The notes beneath the pieces are model-generated. The model saw nothing but the letters and a program-made list of their open reading frames with translations. It had not been told where the DNA came from and ran no database searches. DNA of 9,230 nt. Origin: Pseudomonadota bacterium (GTDB taxonomy: Bacteria; Pseudomonadota; Gammaproteobacteria; Xanthomonadales; Xanthomonadaceae). Positions 1 through 9,230 of this stretch are shown piece by piece. Positions within the stretch are counted from its first letter, which is position 1. Every line of letters begins with the position of its first letter. Where the stretch lies: the NCBI GenBank assembly GCA_023388955.1, contig JAEWFH010000091.1, positions 1 through 9,230 on the forward strand. Direction: 5' to 3'. Position numbers and translations under genes: made by a program.

Positions 1-1156
1 CCAGGAACAGGACCGCGTCCTTGCCGTCGATGATGCGGTGGTCGTAGCTGATGGCCACGTACATCATCGGGGCGACGGTGACCTGGCCGTTCTCGACGAT
101 CGCCTGCTCCTTGATCGCGTGCATGCCGAGGATGGCGCTCTGCGGCGGGTTGACGATCGGGGTGGAGAACAGCGAACCGAAGGTGCCGCCGTTGGTGATG
201 GTGAAGGTGCCGCCCTGCAGGTCGTCCAGGGTCAGCTTGCCGTCGCGGGCGCGGGTGGCGTAGTCGGCGATCTGCTTCTCGATGTCGGCAAAGCCCATCG
301 ACTCGGCGTTGCGCAGGACCGGCGTGACCAGGCCCTTCTCGGTCGACACGGCGATCGAGACGTCGGCATAGCCGTGGTAGATGATGTCCTTGTCGTCGAC
401 CGAGGCATTGACCACCGGGTAGCGCTGCAGCGCGTTGGCGACCGCCTTGACGAAGAAGCTCATGAAGCCGAGCTTGATGCCGTGGGCCTTCATGAAGGCC
501 TCGCCATGCTGCTTGCGCATGTCCATGACCGCCTTCATGTTGATCTCGTTGAACGAGGTCAGCATGGCGATGGAGTCCTTGGACTGCATCAGGCGCTCGG
601 CGATGCGGGCGCGCATGCGGGTCATCGGCACCCGCTCTTCCGGACGGTTGCCGCCGGCCTTGCCCACGCCGGCGTTGCGGGCGTAGTTGACCAGGTCTTC
701 CTTGGTCACCGCGCCGCGGCGGCCGGTGCCCTCGACGCTGGCCGGGTCGATGCCTTCGCTGACCGCGGTGAAGCGCGCGCCCGGGGGCAGCTCGCCGACC
801 TTGCCGCCACCCTGGGCCGGGGCCTTCGCCGGCTCCGCCTTCTTCTCTTCCTGCTTGCCGGCGTCCGCCTTTGCGTCCGCGGCCTTCGGCTCGTCCTTGC
901 CGCCACCCTCGGCCACCGCGCCTTCCTCGACGATCGCCAGCACCTGCTCGCTGGTCACGGTGTCGCCGGAGTCGAACTTGATCTCCTTCAGCACGCCGTC
1001 GACGGGGGAGGGGACCTCCAGCACGACCTTGTCGGTTTCGAGGTCGACGAGGTTCTCGTCGCGGCTGACAGCGTCGCCGGGCTTCTTGTGCCAGGTGGCG
1101 ATGGTGGCGTCGGAGACGGATTCGGGCAGGACCGGAACTTTGATCTCGGTGCTCAT
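1..1156 (-). CDS. sucB: Dihydrolipoamide succinyltransferase, E2 of 2-oxoglutarate dehydrogenase (3'-truncated by window edge)
   Basis: E2 core of the 2-oxoglutarate dehydrogenase complex. It transfers the succinyl group from the E1-charged lipoyl arm to CoA in the cytoplasmic TCA cycle. The 385 visible residues start at ATG 1154-1156, with AGGA 10 nt upstream. Domains in order: one lipoyl domain (about 2-77) with the lipoylated lysine K43 in the ETDKVVLEV motif; a flexible Lys/Ala/Glu-rich linker (about 80-119); a subunit-binding domain (about 123-160) with GTG and TKED; and the acyltransferase domain (about 171 onward) with SFNEINM and the catalytic DHRIIDG motif (H373, D377). E. coli SucB is 405 aa, so only about 15-20 C-terminal residues lie beyond position 1. 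The position right after sucA identifies it as the succinyl-specific E2 rather than the pyruvate dehydrogenase E2. lpd often follows in related genomes, but that would be outside the window. Confidence 0.97.
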   Translation of the reverse strand, partial: MSTEIKVPVLPESVSDATIATWHKKPGDAVSRDENLVDLETDKVVLEVPSPVDGVLKEIKFDSGDTVTSEQVLAIVEEGAVAEGGGKDEPKAADAKADAGKQEEKKAEPAKAPAQGGGKVGELPPGARFTAVSEGIDPASVEGTGRRGAVTKEDLVNYARNAGVGKAGGNRPEERVPMTRMRARIAERLMQSKDSIAMLTSFNEINMKAVMDMRKQHGEAFMKAHGIKLGFMSFFVKAVANALQRYPVVNASVDDKDIIYHGYADVSIAVSTEKGLVTPVLRNAESMGFADIEKQIADYATRARDGKLTLDDLQGGTFTITNGGTFGSLFSTPIVNPPQSAILGMHAIKEQAIVENGQVTVAPMMYVAISYDHRIIDGKDAVLFL

Positions 1157-1228
1157 GGGGTAGGCATCCTGAAGTCTTGAAAAGGGGCGGGTGGTGGAGG
1201 TGCCGCGGCGGTGCCGCGGCCCGCAGGA
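1157..1228 (-). repeat. sucA-sucB gap with tandem 11-bp duplication forming a hairpin
   Basis: The 72-bp gap between sucA and sucB contains two perfect adjacent copies of GGTGCCGCGGC (plus strand 1199-1209 and 1210-1220). Each copy contains the self-complementary octamer GCCGCGGC, so in the sucAB transcript the two can pair as an 8-bp all-GC stem around a 3-nt loop (1202-1220). No T-run follows, so it is not a classical terminator. It could act as an RNA processing or stabilising element, or it could be a chance duplication in GC-rich DNA. The sequence pattern is certain; any role is inference. Confidence 0.6.
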
Positions 1229-4045
<2,817 letters not shown>

Positions 4046-4075
4046 GATGTGGAGGCGACTCGAGTGGGGAGGGAT

Positions 4076-4101
4076 GGGCACCCGAGGCACTCTTGGTGCC
4101 C
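4076..4101 (-). promoter_or_regulatory. sucA leader with two mutually exclusive hairpins
   Basis: GGGCACC (4076-4082) and GGTGCCC (4095-4101) can form a 7-bp stem with a 12-nt loop. A third arm inside that loop, GGCAC (4086-4090), can instead pair with GTGCC (4096-4100) as a 5-bp stem with a 5-nt loop, so the two foldings compete for the same strand. If transcription starts near the TATAAT at 4124-4129, both lie in the untranslated leader about 30-55 nt before the preferred GTG start. The complementarity is read directly; a regulatory role is inference. Confidence 0.4.
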
Positions 4102-4123
4102 GTTCAGGTACTCAAGACCACCG

Positions 4124-4129
4124 ATTATA
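4124..4129 (-). promoter_or_regulatory. Candidate -10 box of the sucAB promoter
   Basis: A perfect TATAAT on the minus strand in the only AT-rich patch between the GNAT gene and sucA. The expected transcription start is near 4117, giving a leader of about 70 nt to the preferred GTG at 4045. No convincing TTGACA-like -35 lies 16-18 bp upstream and there is no TGn extension, so an activator or a relaxed -35 would be needed. In a genome this GC-rich a perfect hexamer in the right place is still meaningful. Confidence 0.55.
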
Positions 4130-4155
4130 GCCCCCGACAGCATCGCGAAGGCGGC

Positions 4156-4208
4156 AAAAATCGGCGGAACGGACGGATTGTTGCATTCGCGCGACCGCCG
4201 GTCCGTTC
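4156..4208 (-). terminator. Weak candidate terminator after the purB-roxA-GNAT operon
   Basis: Reading leftward from the GNAT stop, GAACGGAC (4208-4201) can pair with GTCCGTTC (4174-4167) across a 26-nt loop. A second overlapping pair, CGGCGG (4200-4195) with CCGCCG (4167-4162), ends one base before a run of five T (4160-4156). The long loop, the overlap of the two stems and the short T-run make this suboptimal. It lies just upstream of the sucA promoter, where a terminator would be expected. Confidence 0.3.
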
Positions 4209-4224
4209 AGGTTCAGCCGCGTAG

Positions 4225-5127
4225 TCAGATTCCCAGTGCGCGGAACTCCGTACACGGTCGCGCGCGTTCCCAGAACGGATCGAACACGCCGGCCAGCTGG
4301 CGTGCCCGGGCGGGCCGGTCGAGCAGGGTTTCGCCTTCCGGGCGGTTGCCCAGCGGACGGAACAACCAGCCGCCCGCGTCGCTGGCCAGGAAGGCCGAGG
4401 GGTAACTGCGGTCCACCTGTTCCTCCACCGCGCGGAAGGAGATCGCGGTGGACAGCCGCTGTCCGAGCTCGATCAGTGGTGCCAGGGCCTGGCGCGCGGC
4501 CTGCGGATCCTGCAGCAGGATGCGGATGGAGCCACGGCGCACCCCGAGCTGGCGGAACGCCTCGACCACCCCGGGCTGGTCCAGCACGCCGGGGTCGAGG
4601 TCGCGGCTGTAGACCAGGAGGCTGCGCCGCGCGCCGGCGACCACGCCGAGTGTCGCCGCGACCAGTGCCCGCCGGTCGCCGATGGTGCCGGGGGCATGGA
4701 AGGTCCGGCGCATCCGCAGGTGGTCGATGCCGGCATCGTCGAAATGATCGCCCTCGGGCAGGAAGCCGGCGCGGGCATAGAAGCCCAGCGCATGTGCCTG
4801 CGCGGCCAGGGTGACGTCGGGCCAGCCGTTGCCCCGGGCCATCTCCACCAGCGCCTGCAGGATGGCGTCGCCGACTCCGCGGCCGCGCCAGCCCGGCAGC
4901 ACCGCCATGCGGCCGATGCTGTGTTTCGGGGTCAGGCGGCCGGTGCCGACGGGATTGCCGTCGGCGTCGACCGCCAGCACGTGCCGGCTGGCCGGGTCCA
5001 GTTCGTCCCACTCCAGCTCCGGTGGCACGTTCTGTTCCTGGACGAAGACGGCCTCCCGGACCTGGCGCAACCGCGGCCCGGCGACGGCGTAGTCGACGTG
5101 CTCGATGCGGAAACCGCTGTCGGCCAT
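4225..5127 (-). CDS. ElaA-type GNAT acyltransferase fused to a C-terminal PLD-like domain
   Basis: A 300-aa protein of unknown substrate. Residues about 5-142 form a GNAT domain close to ElaA: EAVFVQEQNVP (25-35), the acyl-CoA pyrophosphate loop RGRGVG (81-86) after the strand IGRMAVLPGW, and AQAHALGFYARAGF (109-122) followed by GIDHLRMRR. Residues about 150-295 form a second domain with strands SLLVYSRDL (169-177) and SIRILLQDP (200-208), then SAFLASD, RPLGNRPEG and FDPFWERA (282-289). This pattern resembles the phospholipase-D-like fold without an HxK catalytic motif; I think it matches a Pfam DUF seen on GNAT proteins, but could not check. The start is ATG 5125-5127, with GAGGA (5138-5134) 6 nt upstream inside the end of roxA. 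The TGA of roxA is 2 nt before the ATG, so translation is probably coupled. An in-frame extension to 5187 is rejected because it would overlap roxA by 58 bp. Confidence 0.85.
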   Translation of the reverse strand: MADSGFRIEHVDYAVAGPRLRQVREAVFVQEQNVPPELEWDELDPASRHVLAVDADGNPVGTGRLTPKHSIGRMAVLPGWRGRGVGDAILQALVEMARGNGWPDVTLAAQAHALGFYARAGFLPEGDHFDDAGIDHLRMRRTFHAPGTIGDRRALVAATLGVVAGARRSLLVYSRDLDPGVLDQPGVVEAFRQLGVRRGSIRILLQDPQAARQALAPLIELGQRLSTAISFRAVEEQVDRSYPSAFLASDAGGWLFRPLGNRPEGETLLDRPARARQLAGVFDPFWERARPCTEFRALGI

Positions 5128-5129
5128 GC

Positions 5130-6332
5130 TCAGTCCTCGTCGAAGGGAAGCAGGAAATGCCCGGCCTGCACCAGTGCGTGCAGGCACCGGCGGCCGGCCG
5201 GGGAAAGCGTGGCAAAGGCTTCGGAATCCAGCTCCCGGGCGTTGGCCAGCAGCCGCGCGTCGGCCGCCGGGACGGGCCAGGCCTCGCCGTTGGCAAAGAG
5301 CGAGGCGCCGTCCCCGTCTCCCTGCCAGGCCATGCGCGAGTACGGGTGGCGCTGCAGCGGGGCGCCGGCGGCCAGGGCCTGCTCGACACCGGCGGCAGGT
5401 GGCAGGTCGGGGGCGGGCGCCACCTCGACGGCGCTGCGATAGGTGGTGATGAAGCGGCCGAACCAGTCGGCGATCGAGGCCGGGTCGGTCTTCAGCTGGT
5501 CCAGTGCCTGGCGTACGCGCTCCAGCGCCGCGGCGTCGATGCGGGCCGGGTCGTCGGGAACGGCCAGGTCAGGGTCGCGGTAGCGCACGGAATCGTCGGC
5601 GGCAAGGAGCACGTGGTCGACGTAGTCGCCCAGCAGCTCGGCCGAGGAAGGTGCCCGCATGCCCACCGAGAAGGTGAGGCAGGCGTCCTCGGCGACACCA
5701 TGGTGCGGAACCCCGGGGGGCAGGTAGAGCATGTCGCCGGGCGCCAGCACCCACTCATGGGTCGGCTCGAACTGCTCCAGCAGCCGCAGCTCCACGTCGT
5801 CGCGGAAGCCCGACGGCGGGTTCGGGCCGGCGTCGATCTGCCAGCGGCGGTGGCCGTGGGCCTGGAGCAGGAACACGTCGTACTGGTCGACGTGCGCACC
5901 GACCGAGCCGCCCGGCGCCGCGAAGGACACCATGATGTCGTCCAGCCGCCAGCTGGGCAGGAAGCGGAAATGGTCGAGCAGGGCGGCGATGTCCGGGTCC
6001 CACTTGTCCACGTCCTGGACCAGCAGGGTCCAGTCGTGGCCGGGCATGCCGGGGAACTTTGCTTCCGGGAACGGGCCGGCCTCGACCGTCCATGCGTCGT
6101 GGCGGCGGTCGTGGCGCACGATCCGGGCCAGCACGCCGTCCTCGCAGGCCAGCCCGGCCAGGTCGTCGGGCTCGATCGGCGAGACGAAGTCCGGAAAGGC
6201 GTTGCGCAGCAGCAGTGGGCGCTTTTGCCAGTAGTCGCGCAGGAACACCGCCGGGGGCATGCCCAGCGGCGGCAGCTCCGCGGCGTCGACCTCGATGGGG
6301 AAGGCGTCGCCGTGGGTGCGCGGGCCGGCCAT
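5130..6332 (-). CDS. roxA: Ribosomal protein uL16 3-hydroxylase (JmjC-type 2-oxoglutarate oxygenase)
   Basis: RoxA/YcfD is a cytosolic Fe(II)- and 2-oxoglutarate-dependent oxygenase that hydroxylates an arginine of ribosomal protein uL16 (Arg81 in E. coli). The product is 400 aa (E. coli 373), slightly extended at the N-terminus. The N-terminal signature FLRDYWQKRPLLLRNAF lies at 30-46. The JmjC double-stranded beta-helix carries the iron ligands in GAHVDQYDVFLLQ (H147, D149) and PPGVPHHG (H210), and R162 aligns with the 2-oxoglutarate-binding Arg140 of YcfD. The C-terminal part (about 225-400) is helical, then a winged-helix-like tail, as in the family. The start is ATG 6330-6332, with GGGAG (6344-6340) 7 nt upstream; one base separates it from the purB stop. 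Its cosubstrate is also the SucA substrate, but no functional link is shown. The symbol ycfD is synonymous. Confidence 0.93.
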   Translation of the reverse strand: MAGPRTHGDAFPIEVDAAELPPLGMPPAVFLRDYWQKRPLLLRNAFPDFVSPIEPDDLAGLACEDGVLARIVRHDRRHDAWTVEAGPFPEAKFPGMPGHDWTLLVQDVDKWDPDIAALLDHFRFLPSWRLDDIMVSFAAPGGSVGAHVDQYDVFLLQAHGHRRWQIDAGPNPPSGFRDDVELRLLEQFEPTHEWVLAPGDMLYLPPGVPHHGVAEDACLTFSVGMRAPSSAELLGDYVDHVLLAADDSVRYRDPDLAVPDDPARIDAAALERVRQALDQLKTDPASIADWFGRFITTYRSAVEVAPAPDLPPAAGVEQALAAGAPLQRHPYSRMAWQGDGDGASLFANGEAWPVPAADARLLANARELDSEAFATLSPAGRRCLHALVQAGHFLLPFDED

Positions 6333-6333
6333 G

Positions 6334-7746
<1,413 letters not shown>

Positions 7747-7795
7747 CCGCGCGGTGGGGCACCCCGGCCGGAGGCAGCCGGTTCCCGGGCGGGGG

Positions 7796-7801
7796 TATGC
7801 T
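7796..7801 (+). promoter_or_regulatory. Weak candidate -10 box of fumC
   Basis: TATGCT matches the -10 consensus at four of six positions and would give a leader of about 24 nt. No -35 match is seen 16-18 bp upstream. It is the only AT-leaning hexamer on this side of the divergent region, which is why it is listed. Confidence 0.3.
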
Positions 7802-7818
7802 CGGGCCCATCCCTTTCC

Positions 7819-7824
7819 AGGAGG
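7819..7824 (+). promoter_or_regulatory. Strong Shine-Dalgarno fixing the fumC start
   Basis: AGGAGG lies 7 nt before ATG 7832. It decides the fumC start against an in-frame upstream ATG at 7712, which would add 40 residues across the intergenic region and overlap the purB start. Confidence 0.85.
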
Positions 7825-7831
7825 CAAGCCG

Positions 7832-9223
<1,392 letters not shown>

Positions 9224-9230
9224 CGAGGCC

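Noticed and set aside
1154..1168. Tiny upstream frame (4 codons) ending in an ATGA overlap with the sucB start; a similar 2-codon one at purB (7710-7718)
   Set aside because: Both genes begin ATGAG, so any upstream ATG in that frame gives such an overlap. Neither has a suitably spaced ribosome binding site, so they are probably chance.
38..1180. Plus-strand open frame of 380 codons opposite sucB
   Set aside because: Antisense shadow of sucB; the translation has compositional bias and no family motifs.
5128..5187. N-terminal extension of the GNAT protein into roxA
   Set aside because: ATG 5127 has its own well-spaced GAGGA and begins right at the GNAT fold; the extension has no family resemblance.

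Overview
This is an ordinary housekeeping stretch of a very GC-rich gammaproteobacterial chromosome. Protein features such as the SucA N-terminus and the purB/roxA order suggest Xanthomonadaceae (Lysobacter, Luteimonas or Xanthomonas-like), but this rests on recognition by eye, not a database search. Six genes cover nearly all of the window. There are no mobile elements, tRNA or rRNA genes, CRISPR arrays or signs of recent transfer. The base composition is uniform.

Layout from left to right. (1) Positions 1-1156, minus: sucB, the E2 succinyltransferase of 2-oxoglutarate dehydrogenase, cut at its 3' end by the window edge. (2) 1229-4045, minus: sucA, the E1 subunit, 72 bp upstream of sucB and surely in the same operon. 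The gap holds a perfect tandem 11-bp duplication that can fold into a hairpin. (3) 4046-4224: the sucAB control region, with a consensus TATAAT -10 box, a leader that can form two competing hairpins, and a weak terminator candidate for the operon upstream. (4) 4225-5127, minus: an ElaA-type GNAT acyltransferase fused to a C-terminal domain that resembles a catalytically dead phospholipase-D-like fold. (5) 5130-6332, minus: roxA (ycfD), the JmjC-type ribosomal protein uL16 arginine hydroxylase. (6) 6334-7713, minus: purB, adenylosuccinate lyase. (7) 7714-7831: the divergent promoter region. (8) 7832-9223, plus: fumC, class II fumarase.

How they fit together. sucA, sucB and fumC are TCA-cycle enzymes. 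purB releases fumarate in two purine and AMP synthesis steps, and fumC hydrates fumarate to malate. PurB and FumC belong to the same fumarase/aspartase superfamily and are divergently transcribed from one 118-bp region. purB, roxA and the GNAT gene form a tight operon: the stop and start codons are 1 and 2 nt apart, and the ribosome binding sites lie inside the end of the preceding gene. The purB-roxA linkage recalls E. coli, where purB and ycfD flank phoPQ; here phoPQ is absent.

I see no clearly new biological system. The most interesting points are the GNAT plus PLD-like fusion translationally coupled to a ribosome oxygenase, and the possible RNA structures in the sucA leader and the sucA-sucB gap.
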